This document shows, piece by piece, positions 1-6,679 of a stretch of 7,756 nucleotides of DNA. The position numbers and the translations under genes are program-made. Position 1 is the stretch's first letter, and each line of letters begins with the position of its first letter. Below the pieces are notes generated by a model, which was not told the origin of the DNA, searched no databases, and worked only from the letters and a program-made list of their open reading frames with translations. The DNA comes from Crenothrix polyspora (lineage in GTDB: Bacteria; Pseudomonadota; Gammaproteobacteria; Methylococcales; Methylomonadaceae): NCBI GenBank assembly GCA_945903675.1, contig CAMDOP010000149.1:1-7756 (forward strand). Reading direction: 5' to 3'.

Positions 1-753
1 GTAACTGTCGCCAAACTAGGATTTAAAGCCGCTTATGCTGGCTATCTTGGTTTAGACATTTATGGTGAGCACCATTATCGAGAATTGCTAGACACTGGTG
101 TTCATAGCGATTTGATTATCAGAGGTAATTTTCCAACCCCCTTATCGACCATCTTAGTCAAGCCCGATGGGCAGCGCGCTTTAATCAATTATAAAGGCCA
201 AACCAAAGCATTGGCTGCTGATGCCATTGATTTCTCAGCTATCATACCTAAAGTCGTTTTATTCGATGGCCACGAACCCCAGTTAGCGCTTGCTTTGTTA
301 GCGAGTCTCCAAGATAAGTCTACCATCAGCGTACTCGATGTAGGCTCTTTGCATGATGGAACCTTAGCGCTGCTGCACAAAGTTGATTATCTAGTGTGCT
401 CAGAAAAATTTGCCATTCAATATGCCGGCACTATCGAAACAGCCTTGCAACGACTAGCAGAGCTTGCGCCTACCGTGGTGATAACGCTAGGTGAAAAAGG
501 TCTGATTTGGCAGCGAAATCAAGAGCAAGGTGCGCTATCAGCCTTTCCAGTCGCTTGTGTTGATAGCACCGGTGCAGGTGATGCTTTTCACGGTGCCTTC
601 GCTGCCGCTTTATGCACGGACATGAGCTGGTTAGATGTTTTGCGCTATGCCAGTGCTGCTGGCGCATGGTGTTGTACAAAATTAGGCGCAAGGACTGGAA
701 TACCTAATCACGAAGACATAGAATTATTATTTAAATCTTCACTTTTAAAGTGA
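1..753 (+). CDS. PfkB-family carbohydrate kinase, 5' end outside window
   Basis: This is the C-terminal 250 residues of a cytosolic sugar kinase of the PfkB/ribokinase superfamily, which transfers the gamma-phosphate of ATP to a sugar hydroxyl. The frame is open from base 1, so the first 45-55 residues of a roughly 300-residue family protein are missing. A TTG at position 85 is internal, because the residues before it already match the fold (KLGFKAAYAGYLGLDIYGE, the usual 'LG...G.VG.D.YG' stretch). The family signature DSTGAGDAFHGAF lies at 562-600; its last Asp (codon 580-582) is the catalytic base and GAGD forms the anion hole. The tail 'KLGARTGIP' and the 'INY' strand recall E. coli YihV (sulfofructose kinase) from memory, but substrate specificity cannot be read from this fragment. 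No sulfoglycolysis genes are visible nearby. No clear terminator follows; a REP pair lies 57 bp downstream. Confidence 0.9.
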   Translation, partial: VTVAKLGFKAAYAGYLGLDIYGEHHYRELLDTGVHSDLIIRGNFPTPLSTILVKPDGQRALINYKGQTKALAADAIDFSAIIPKVVLFDGHEPQLALALLASLQDKSTISVLDVGSLHDGTLALLHKVDYLVCSEKFAIQYAGTIETALQRLAELAPTVVITLGEKGLIWQRNQEQGALSAFPVACVDSTGAGDAFHGAFAAALCTDMSWLDVLRYASAAGAWCCTKLGARTGIPNHEDIELLFKSSLLK

Positions 754-809
754 GACTATCTTCTCGTCACTGCCCACAGTTTAGGTTTTTGTAAGCGAAG
801 ATACAAATA

Positions 810-898
810 CCGTAGGGGCGTATTGCATACGCCCATTTATCGAAAGATCAAAATTATGGGACGTATTTATATAGGGCTTATGCAATAAGCCCCTACGG
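810..898. repeat. Inverted pair of GTAG-type REP palindromes (BIME-like)
   Basis: Two 25-bp arms, 810-834 and 874-898, are inverted copies of each other with two differences, separated by 39 bp. Each arm is itself a hairpin: GGGCGTA/TACGCCC (816-822 with 828-834, loop TTGCA) on the left and GGGCTTA/TAAGCCC (874-880 with 886-892, loop TGCAA) on the right. Read inward from either outer end, each unit is CC, then GTAG, then a G-rich palindrome. This is the arrangement of REP elements mobilised by REP-associated tyrosine transposases (RAYT, TnpA_REP). The two differences between the arms swap a G:C pair for a T:A pair inside the hairpin stem, so pairing is kept. No transposase is encoded here, so this would be a non-autonomous copy. 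It sits between the sugar kinase and the proS promoter. Confidence 0.75.
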
Positions 899-943
899 CC
901 ATCATAAAAATGTCATTTTTCAAAGGGGCAGGTGAATACAAAA

Positions 944-952
944 TGCTATAGT
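944..952 (+). promoter_or_regulatory. Probable extended -10 promoter for proS
   Basis: TGC immediately followed by TATAGT (947-952) gives an extended -10 element with five of six consensus bases in the hexamer. No good -35 lies 16-18 bp upstream, which is tolerable for an extended -10 promoter. Transcription would start near 959, leaving a leader of about 78 nt before proS. A second, weaker -10-like hexamer TAAAAT lies at 999-1004, also without a convincing -35. Confidence 0.45.
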
Positions 953-971
953 GTTATTCGCTGCCTCGAAC

Positions 972-992
972 TTTAAGGCAAAAGACCTTAAA
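972..992 (+). other. Small hairpin in proS leader
   Basis: TTTAAGG (972-978) pairs perfectly with CCTTAAA (986-992) around a 7-nt loop. If transcription starts near 959, the hairpin falls in the first third of the proS leader. A run of six T's follows about 20 nt later (1011-1016), too far away for a classical terminator. I see no T-box or other recognisable riboswitch signature. Confidence 0.35.
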
Positions 993-1036
993 AAGCTGTA
1001 AAATGACCCTTTTTTAAATCTCTTTACTACATCCTC

Positions 1037-2746
1037 ATGCGCACCAGTCAATTTCCTCTTAATACCGTAAAAGAAACACCTGCCGATGCTGAAATCGCCA
1101 GCCATCAATTAATGATACGTGCAGGTCTTATCCGTAAACTAGCCGCAGGTCTTTATAGTTGGCTGCCCTTAGGTTTACGCGTATTACGTAAAGTTGAAAA
1201 AATTACCCGTGATGAAATGGAAAAAGCCGGCGCCTTAGAAGTCTTAATGCCTGCGCTGCAACCTGCGGAACTTTGGCAAGAAACAGGACGTTGGGAGCAA
1301 TACGGCCCAGAATTAGCGCGCTTAAAAGATCGCCATGATCGCGAGTTTTGCTTAGGCCCCACACATGAAGAAATCATTACCGATTTAGCGCGTAATGAAA
1401 TCAAAAGCTACAAACAACTGCCAATAACTTATTACCAGATACAAACTAAATTCCGTGATGAAATCCGTCCGCGCTTTGGTGTCATGCGTTCACGTGAATT
1501 TATTATGAAAGATGCCTATTCCTTTCATTTGGATCAAGAATCCTTACAAGCCAGCTACGATGTGATGTATCAGGCTTATACCAATATTTTCAATCAGCTG
1601 GGCTTAAAGTTTCGCGCCGTGATTGCAGATTCTGGTTCGATAGGCGGTGCTATATCACATGAGTTTCATGTCTTAGCGGATTCTGGTGAAGATGCCATTG
1701 CTTTTTCGACCAGCAGCGACTATGCCGCCAATGTGGAAAAAGCTGAAGCCGTCATGCCAGCAGGTATTCGTAATGCTGCAAGCGCTGAGCTAAAACTCAT
1801 TGATACACCTAATCAACACAGCATCGAAGAGCTGAGTCAATTCCTCGCCATACCCGCAACGCTTTGCCTTAAAACCCTGATTGTAAAAGGTGAAGAACAA
1901 GGCGTTGTGGCGTTATTATTAAGAGGCGATCATGAGCTTAATAAAATTAAAGCCGAAAAAATAGCGGGTGTAGCTTCCCCCTTAGAATTTGCTAGCGAAG
2001 ATGAGATTTTGGCGGCCTGTCAGTGCAAACCCGGATCTATAGGCCCAATAGGTTTAACGATACCGATTATTGCTGATCGAAGTGTTATGCTGATGTCTGA
2101 TTTTGTCTGCGGGGCAAATAGTGACGGCAAGCATTATCAAGGCGTCAACTGGGAGCGTGATTGCCCACTGCCTGAGCATATAGGAGACCTTCGTACTGTT
2201 GTTGAAGGCGATCCTAGCCCTGATGGCAAAGGCGAAATTACCTTAGCTAGAGGCATAGAAGTCGGTCATATCTTTCAGTTAGGTTCTAAATATAGTGCTG
2301 CCATGAAAGCCGGCGTCATCAACGAAGGCGGTAAAAATCAAATTATGCTGATGGGTTGTTATGGCATTGGTATTTCAAGGGTGGTTGCTGCGGCTATTGA
2401 GCAAAATCATGATGGCAAAGGCATCATCTGGCCTGCTAATTTAGCGCCTTTTCAAGTCGCGCTTTGCCCTATGAACATGCACAAGTCTGAACGTTTAAAA
2501 GTTGCCGCAGAACAGCTTTATCAAGAACTGCAAGCCGCCGGTATTGAAGTCTTATTTGACGATAGAAAAGTCCGTGCCGGCTTTATGTTTTCTGATATGG
2601 AATTGATCGGTATCCCACATTGCATTATTCTCGGTGATCGTGGTTTAGATGCTGGAACCATTGAATACAAAGTCAGAACTTCACAAGAAAATGAAGAAAT
2701 CCCTTTAGCGGAAATTATCACTTTTCTAAAAGCGAAGCTTGCGTAA
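1037..2746 (+). CDS. proS: Prolyl-tRNA synthetase with editing domain
   Basis: This class II aminoacyl-tRNA synthetase charges tRNA-Pro with proline in the cytosol, using ATP. At 569 residues it is the size of the bacterial-type enzyme (E. coli about 572). The N-terminus MRTSQFPLNTVKETPADAE is nearly that of E. coli as I remember it, which supports this ATG although no Shine-Dalgarno precedes it. Motif 1 lies around residues 65-85 (VLMPALQPAELWQETGRW). The TXE loop is GPTHEE at 107-112. Motif 2 spans about 139-164 (FRDEIRPRFGVMRSRE). Motif 3 is GCYGIGISR at 440-448, with Arg448 as the ATP-binding arginine. Residues of about 225-405 form the inserted YbaK-like editing domain that clears Ala-tRNA-Pro; Lys279 in CLKTLIVKG matches the known catalytic lysine. 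The anticodon-binding domain follows from about 470 (LAPFQVALCPMNMHKS). The gene appears intact and monocistronic, ended by a strong terminator. Confidence 0.97.
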   Translation: MRTSQFPLNTVKETPADAEIASHQLMIRAGLIRKLAAGLYSWLPLGLRVLRKVEKITRDEMEKAGALEVLMPALQPAELWQETGRWEQYGPELARLKDRHDREFCLGPTHEEIITDLARNEIKSYKQLPITYYQIQTKFRDEIRPRFGVMRSREFIMKDAYSFHLDQESLQASYDVMYQAYTNIFNQLGLKFRAVIADSGSIGGAISHEFHVLADSGEDAIAFSTSSDYAANVEKAEAVMPAGIRNAASAELKLIDTPNQHSIEELSQFLAIPATLCLKTLIVKGEEQGVVALLLRGDHELNKIKAEKIAGVASPLEFASEDEILAACQCKPGSIGPIGLTIPIIADRSVMLMSDFVCGANSDGKHYQGVNWERDCPLPEHIGDLRTVVEGDPSPDGKGEITLARGIEVGHIFQLGSKYSAAMKAGVINEGGKNQIMLMGCYGIGISRVVAAAIEQNHDGKGIIWPANLAPFQVALCPMNMHKSERLKVAAEQLYQELQAAGIEVLFDDRKVRAGFMFSDMELIGIPHCIILGDRGLDAGTIEYKVRTSQENEEIPLAEIITFLKAKLA

Positions 2747-2772
2747 TGACATTATTTGTATAATTAAAATTC

Positions 2773-2803
2773 AAGGCGAAAGACCAAAATCTTTCGCCTT
2801 TTA
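2773..2803 (+). terminator. Rho-independent terminator of proS
   Basis: A perfect 11-bp stem, AAGGCGAAAGA (2773-2783) with TCTTTCGCCTT (2790-2800), closes on a CCAAAA loop. Its 3' arm runs into TTTT and then further T-rich DNA. It starts 27 bp after the proS stop codon. The A-rich stretch before it is shorter, so minus-strand termination is less certain. Confidence 0.85.
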
Positions 2804-2834
2804 TGTTTATCTTAGCTCTAATTGATATTCAGAC

Positions 2835-2862
2835 TTGACAAATAATTCTCATCATAGACACT
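2835..2862 (+). promoter_or_regulatory. Possible promoter of the CNNM/CorC-family gene
   Basis: A perfect -35 hexamer TTGACA (2835-2840) lies 56 bp before the gene start. The best-spaced -10 is poor: GACACT at 2857-2862 after 16 bp, three of six matches. The upstream terminator means this gene needs its own promoter and the -35 is convincing, but the exact -10 is not settled. Confidence 0.35.
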
Positions 2863-2881
2863 AGAGCTATCTTAACTACCC

Positions 2882-2886
2882 AAGAG
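2882..2886 (+). promoter_or_regulatory. Weak ribosome binding site supporting the TTG start
   Basis: AAGAG lies 10 nt before the TTG at 2897 but 19 nt before the first in-frame ATG at 2906, so it favours the TTG start. The match to the anti-Shine-Dalgarno is only partial. Confidence 0.4.
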
Positions 2887-2896
2887 TACATTCGCT

Positions 2897-4147
2897 TTGA
2901 ACGATATGCCCCTTAGTATGCTGTTTGGCATACTTGTCCTTATGTTGATTCTTTCCGCTTTTTTCGCCGGTTCAGAAACAGCTTTAATGTCCTTAAATCG
3001 ATATCGCTTAAGACATCTGGTTAAGCTAAAGCATCCAGGTGCTATCAAAGCACATAGATTATTGCAAAGACCGGATCAGTTACTCGGTTTGATGTTGCTA
3101 GGAAATATTTTCATTAATAATTTCGCGGCATCACTAGCAACCGTCATCGCTATTAAACTTTATACGGATGATGAATCAGTCATCGCGATTTCCACAGGCG
3201 TTTTGACGCTGGTCATGCTGATTTTTTCAGAGGTGACGCCTAAGACCTTGGCGGCTCTTAAGCCTGAGCCCTTGGCTTTTCCTGCTGCTTGGATTTATAC
3301 CCCTTTACTGAAAATAGTTTATCCGATCGTTTGGTTTGTTAATTTATTTGTCAGTCTAATCTTGAAGATAGTGGGCGTTGATGTTAATAAAAGCAGTCAC
3401 GATTCGCTCAATAAAGAAGAGCTAAAAAGCATTATTACGGAATCAGAAAGTATAATGCCGATACGCTATCAAAAAATGTTATTGGGTATCTTGGACTTGG
3501 AGTCGGCAACGATCGAAGACATCATGACGCCTCGTAACGAAATAGTCGGTATCGATTTAGAAGCTGACCTTGAAACCATCATCACGCAGATAAAAAACAG
3601 CCCTCATACACAATTAGCGGTATACAAAAAAAGCATAGATCGAATCGTAGGCTTTTTACATCTAAGAAAGGTGCTTGTGTTGGTCAATCAAGATTCATTT
3701 GATAAACCCACCATCATTAGCCTACTTTCAAAACCTTCGTTCATACCCGAAAATACGCCAGTACACACGCAAATGCTGCGTTTCAAGAACGAAAAGATCC
3801 GTATAGGTTTAGTGGTTGATGAATACGGCGACGTGCAAGGTCTGGTGACCTTAGATGATTTACTACAAGAAATAGTTGGGGAGTTAATAACCGATGATAA
3901 TACTGTTACAAAACAGAGTGATGGCAGTTATTTGGTCGATGCGACTATTACCGTCAGAGAGTTAAATCGGATGATGCAATTGACTCTGCCTACAGAAGGT
4001 CCAAAAACCCTAAATGGTCTAATCATTGAGTTTATGGAGACCATACCTGAGCCAGGTACTAGCATTAAATTACACGGACACCGATTAGACATCATAAGCC
4101 AAGATAACAATACCGTTAAGTTGGTTAAGTTTATACCTAAAAAATAA
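2897..4147 (+). CDS. yfjD: CNNM/CorC-family membrane protein (DUF21, CBS pair, CorC_HlyC), YfjD-like
   Basis: This is an inner-membrane protein of 416 residues from the CNNM/CorC (UPF0053) family, whose members are linked to Mg2+ and Co2+ export or resistance. The DUF21 region covers about residues 1-195, with hydrophobic segments near 5-24, 62-85, 94-112 and 130-157. Family motifs include AGSETALMSLNRYRLRH (24-40) and SEVTPKT (111-117). A CBS pair follows: the first from about IEDIMTPRNEIVGID (206-220), the second around 275-330 with GLVVDEYGDVQGLVTLDDLLQEIVG. The CorC_HlyC domain lies at about 340-413. The TTG start puts 19 residues before SAFFAGSET, the same as in E. coli YfjD from memory; ATG at 2906 is the alternative. 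It stands alone, convergent with htpG. Family membership is secure; the transported ion is inferred only from relatives. Confidence 0.92.
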   Translation: MNDMPLSMLFGILVLMLILSAFFAGSETALMSLNRYRLRHLVKLKHPGAIKAHRLLQRPDQLLGLMLLGNIFINNFAASLATVIAIKLYTDDESVIAISTGVLTLVMLIFSEVTPKTLAALKPEPLAFPAAWIYTPLLKIVYPIVWFVNLFVSLILKIVGVDVNKSSHDSLNKEELKSIITESESIMPIRYQKMLLGILDLESATIEDIMTPRNEIVGIDLEADLETIITQIKNSPHTQLAVYKKSIDRIVGFLHLRKVLVLVNQDSFDKPTIISLLSKPSFIPENTPVHTQMLRFKNEKIRIGLVVDEYGDVQGLVTLDDLLQEIVGELITDDNTVTKQSDGSYLVDATITVRELNRMMQLTLPTEGPKTLNGLIIEFMETIPEPGTSIKLHGHRLDIISQDNNTVKLVKFIPKK

Positions 4148-4165
4148 GTCTTCTGTATAGTTGGA

Positions 4166-4214
4166 GTAAAACAGCTTCAGCTGTTTTACAGTGCAATAGC
4201 TGAATTAATTGCAC
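4166..4214. repeat. Two tandem hairpins with complementary loops
   Basis: Hairpin 1 has a perfect 10-bp stem, GTAAAACAGC (4166-4175) with GCTGTTTTAC (4180-4189), and a TTCA loop. One base later hairpin 2 has a perfect 7-bp stem, GTGCAAT (4191-4197) with ATTGCAC (4208-4214), and a 10-nt loop. The hairpin 2 loop contains AGCTGAA (4198-4204), the exact reverse complement of TTCAGCT (4176-4182) in hairpin 1. The loops could therefore kiss, or the strands could re-pair. The pair lies 18 bp after the yfjD-like stop codon, ahead of the main terminator. No T-run follows either hairpin, so they are not obvious terminators themselves. Confidence 0.6.
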
Positions 4215-4253
4215 GCCATGCCTTATGTAATATTCGCTTAACTTTAGAGCAAA

Positions 4254-4281
4254 AAAAAGGCTGGATTAATCCAGCCTTTTT
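4254..4281. terminator. Bidirectional terminator between yfjD-like gene and htpG
   Basis: A perfect palindrome pairs AAAAAGGCTGG (4254-4264) with CCAGCCTTTTT (4271-4281) around ATTAAT. Eight A's on the left (4251-4258) and five T's on the right give each strand a U-tract after the GC-rich core. It can therefore end both the plus-strand gene and htpG, whose stop codon lies 17 bp beyond its right edge. Confidence 0.9.
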
Positions 4282-4298
4282 AGTCTTAGCTTAAAGAT

Positions 4299-6245
4299 TT
4301 ATTTTAATAAACCTTGCAACAAACCATTTAACTTATGAACAAAGGCCGCTGGATCATCCAAATGGCCACCTTCACTTAAAATAGCCTGATCAAACAAGAT
4401 ATGGGTTAAATCAGAAAAACGCATATCATCTTGTTCTGACTTCATGCGCACCACTAATGGATGAGTTGGATTGATTTCAAATACTGGCTTACTACCCATG
4501 CCCATACCCATCATTTGGCCAGCGTCTTTCATGATTCTTTCCATGTTAAGGCTCATGCCATAAACATCAGCCACCAAACAAGCGGGGGATTCAGTTAAAC
4601 GATGACTTAAACGGACATCGCTGACTTTATCGGCTAGCACGTCTTTAATTTGCTTAAGAACGGATTCAAAATCTTTAGTGATTTCTTCTTGAGCGGCTTT
4701 GTCTTCTTCTGCATCTAAGTCGCCTAGGTCTAAGTCACCTTTAGCAACCGACTGTAAATGCTTACCGTCAAACTCATCCAAATTAGAGACCAACCATTCA
4801 TCAATACGGTCTGATAATAAGATAACCTCAACGCCTTTCTTACGGAAGATTTCTAAGTGCGGGCTATTTTTTGCAGCAGCAAAACTGTCAGCCGTGACGT
4901 AATAAATCTTATCTTGCCCTTCTTTCATACGGCTTACGTAATCTTCTAGAGCAACACATTGTTTATCGGTATCAGCATGAGTCGAGGCAAAGCGTAATAA
5001 TTTAGCAATGCGTGCTTTGTTTGCATGATCTTCAATCGGGCCTTCTTTAATGACCTGACCAAACTGAGCCCAGAAAGTCTCATATTTCTCAGGTTCATTT
5101 TTAGCTAAATTTTCCAGCATACCCAATACTTTTTTAACAGCGCCGGATTTAATAGAGGTAATTTGCTTACTTTGTTGCAAGATTTCTCTAGAGACATTAA
5201 GTGGCAAAGAATTCGCATCAATAATACCTCTAACAAAGCGTAAATAACGTGGCATTAATTGTTCGGCATCATCAGTAATAAAGACTTTACGAATATAAAG
5301 TTTTACACCGTGCTTGGTGTCTCTGTCCCACATGTCAAAAGGTGCGCGTGCAGGTACATAAAGCAATAAAGTGTATTCATTAGTGCCTTCCACTTTACTG
5401 TGTACATGCGTTAAGGGATCTTGAAAATCATGACCGACATGCTTGTAAAATTGATTGTAATCGTCATCAGAAATTTCATGGCGGGCTTTAGTCCATAAGG
5501 CCGAAGCGCTGTTGATGGTTTCTTCTTCGATTTGAGCTACGGGTTTAACTGCAACTTCACCTTCTTCGCCTTCTTCGTCATCCATAGTTGGCATGACTTC
5601 TTTATCCATTACGATAGGTAAAGAGATATGGTCTGAGAATTTTCTAACGATAGAGCGAATACGGTAACCATCTAAAAATTCGCCTTCAGCTTCTTTCAAA
5701 TGCAAAACGATTTCTGTACCGTGTTGTGTTTTTTCAACGGCTTCAATGGTGTAATCGCCTTCACCAGCAGATTCCCAACGTGTACCTGCACTTTGTTCTG
5801 AACCTGCTTTACGGGTGGTTAAAGTGACTTTGTCCGCGACTATAAAAGCCGAATAAAAACCTACGCCAAATTGACCAATTAACTCGCTGTCTTTAGCTTG
5901 TTCGCCCGTTAAGGCTTCAAAGAACTGTTTAGTGCCTGATTTTGCAATGGTACCAATATGTTCTTGAACTTCTGCGCGAGTCATACCGATACCATTATCT
6001 TTAATGGTGATGGTGCGTAGCTCTTTATCAAATTCTAGGCGGATTTTAAGTTCACTATCGCCTTCGTATAAGCCGTCATTAGACAAGGCTTCAAAACGTA
6101 ATTTATCAGCGGCATCTGAGGCATTAGAAATCAATTCGCGCAGAAAAATTTCCTTGTTACTGTACAAGGAGTGAATCATCAAATGTAACAGGTGTTTTAC
6201 TTCGGTTTGAAAGCCTAAGGTTTCTTTTTTTGTATCAACAGTCAC
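4299..6245 (-). CDS. htpG: Molecular chaperone HtpG (bacterial Hsp90)
   Basis: This is the ATP-dependent homodimeric cytosolic chaperone that remodels client proteins with DnaK. At 648 residues it is somewhat longer than E. coli HtpG (624). The N-terminal GHKL ATPase domain (about 10-215) shows RELISNASDAADKLRF with Glu37 as catalytic base, DNGIGM (83-88), GTIAKSGT (98-105), GQFGVGFYSAF (124-134) and GTEI (176-179). An acidic linker (222-241, DDEEGEEGE and following) leads to the middle domain, where Arg353 in NVSREILQ matches the ATP-contacting arginine. The C-terminal dimerisation domain (about 530-648) has a Met-rich segment, with seven Met in residues 564-583, at the client-contacting helix. 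The start codon is GTG, supported by AGGA 8 nt upstream and by the family N-terminus. A sigma-32 promoter precedes the gene, so heat-shock induction is likely. Confidence 0.97.
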   Translation of the reverse strand: MTVDTKKETLGFQTEVKHLLHLMIHSLYSNKEIFLRELISNASDAADKLRFEALSNDGLYEGDSELKIRLEFDKELRTITIKDNGIGMTRAEVQEHIGTIAKSGTKQFFEALTGEQAKDSELIGQFGVGFYSAFIVADKVTLTTRKAGSEQSAGTRWESAGEGDYTIEAVEKTQHGTEIVLHLKEAEGEFLDGYRIRSIVRKFSDHISLPIVMDKEVMPTMDDEEGEEGEVAVKPVAQIEEETINSASALWTKARHEISDDDYNQFYKHVGHDFQDPLTHVHSKVEGTNEYTLLLYVPARAPFDMWDRDTKHGVKLYIRKVFITDDAEQLMPRYLRFVRGIIDANSLPLNVSREILQQSKQITSIKSGAVKKVLGMLENLAKNEPEKYETFWAQFGQVIKEGPIEDHANKARIAKLLRFASTHADTDKQCVALEDYVSRMKEGQDKIYYVTADSFAAAKNSPHLEIFRKKGVEVILLSDRIDEWLVSNLDEFDGKHLQSVAKGDLDLGDLDAEEDKAAQEEITKDFESVLKQIKDVLADKVSDVRLSHRLTESPACLVADVYGMSLNMERIMKDAGQMMGMGMGSKPVFEINPTHPLVVRMKSEQDDMRFSDLTHILFDQAILSEGGHLDDPAAFVHKLNGLLQGLLK

Positions 6246-6253
6246 GGTACTTT

Positions 6254-6257
6254 TCCT
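6254..6257 (-). promoter_or_regulatory. Shine-Dalgarno for htpG, fixes the GTG start
   Basis: On the minus strand AGGA (6257 down to 6254) stands 8 nt before the GTG at 6245-6243, an ideal spacing. No ATG lies between it and the conserved GFQTEVKHLL stretch, so GTG is the supported start. Confidence 0.75.
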
Positions 6258-6293
6258 AATGGGTTAATAAATGGATTATTGTGATTGAGAACT

Positions 6294-6323
6294 ATATGGG
6301 GACATATCGTTTTTATTTCAAGG
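6294..6323 (-). promoter_or_regulatory. Sigma-32 (RpoH) heat-shock promoter of htpG
   Basis: Read on the minus strand, CTTGAA (6322-6317) is followed after 15 bp by CCCCAT (6301-6296) and then AT. This matches the sigma-32 consensus CTTGAAA, 11-16 bp, CCCCATnT almost perfectly. Transcription would begin near 6288, giving a leader of about 43 nt that contains the Shine-Dalgarno. A TTGAAA with TATAGT (6296-6291) at an over-long 19-bp spacing overlaps it and might give weak sigma-70 activity. Confidence 0.88.
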
Positions 6324-6559
6324 TAGATCAAGCTTATTTATCAAACCTAAAGGTGATAGGTTTAAGTAGAGTTCGATACGAGAGGATTATTTATCGTAGT
6401 CATAATAATAAGTTATTTCATGTGTTTGTACTTTTGGCCTCTTCTTTACTTGATAAATAGATGTGCAAATTTAATGGGCTAATGTCCGTTCGTAAATTGA
6501 TGCGCTAAGTTGTGATAAAAACCAGTTATGGCGTTATAGCGAGAAGAGAAAATATTGGC
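6324..6559. other. AT-rich divergent spacer without a recognised gene
   Basis: No coding sequence is supported between the htpG promoter and the promoter of the HDOD gene. A small perfect hairpin, AAACCTA (6343-6349) with TAGGTTT (6357-6363), is present. The 9-mer TTATTTATC occurs at 6334-6342 and 6387-6395, with GATAAATA, the complement of its last eight bases, at 6452-6459. In DNA this AT-rich such repeats could be chance. No tRNA, sRNA or terminator signature is evident. Confidence 0.5.
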
Positions 6560-6588
6560 TTGACTACTACTAATGCTAAAAGTAACAT
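6560..6588 (+). promoter_or_regulatory. Likely sigma-70 promoter of the HDOD gene
   Basis: TTGACT (6560-6565, five of six) and TAACAT (6583-6588, four of six) are separated by exactly 17 bp. Transcription would begin near 6595, leaving a leader of about 88 nt. Most of the interleaved inverted repeats would then lie in the leader or just at the start site. Confidence 0.5.
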
Positions 6589-6589
6589 T

Positions 6590-6642
6590 AATAGTAATTT
6601 TGATACAATAATATTGCAATTGTTACTATTGTTGTTGTATCA
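6590..6642. promoter_or_regulatory. Interleaved inverted repeats, operator or leader structure
   Basis: Two perfect 8-bp inverted repeats interlock: AATAGTAA (6590-6597) with TTACTATT (6623-6630), and TGATACAA (6601-6608) with TTGTATCA (6635-6642). An ATTGCAAT palindrome (6613-6620) sits in the middle. The order A-B-A'-B' means that as RNA the two stems compete or form a pseudoknot; as DNA they could be two operator sites. They end 40 bp before the HDOD gene and overlap or follow its predicted transcription start. Confidence 0.45.
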
Positions 6643-6679
6643 CAATCCAGTCATAAATATTTTTTAAAGTCAGTGAGTT

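Noticed and set aside
739..753. TCACTTTTAAAGTGA palindrome overlapping the kinase stop codon as a terminator
   Set aside because: The stem is short and AT-rich, the loop is tiny and no T-run follows.
1153..1404. Antisense open frame of 83 codons inside proS
   Set aside because: It lies wholly opposite a strongly conserved gene, has no ribosome binding site and no recognisable domain; similar antisense frames occur over yfjD-like (3928-4110) and htpG (4699-4902).
2836..2854. Fur-box-like stretch AATAATTCTCATC near the promoter of the CNNM/CorC-family gene
   Set aside because: One half resembles ATTATCATT (seven of nine) but the other half does not match; about 10 of 16 positions overall is too weak in AT-rich DNA.
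6420..6482. Possible 20-codon small ORF starting MCLYFW in the htpG-HDOD spacer
   Set aside because: No Shine-Dalgarno, no promoter of its own and no conservation evidence; short frames of this size are expected by chance.
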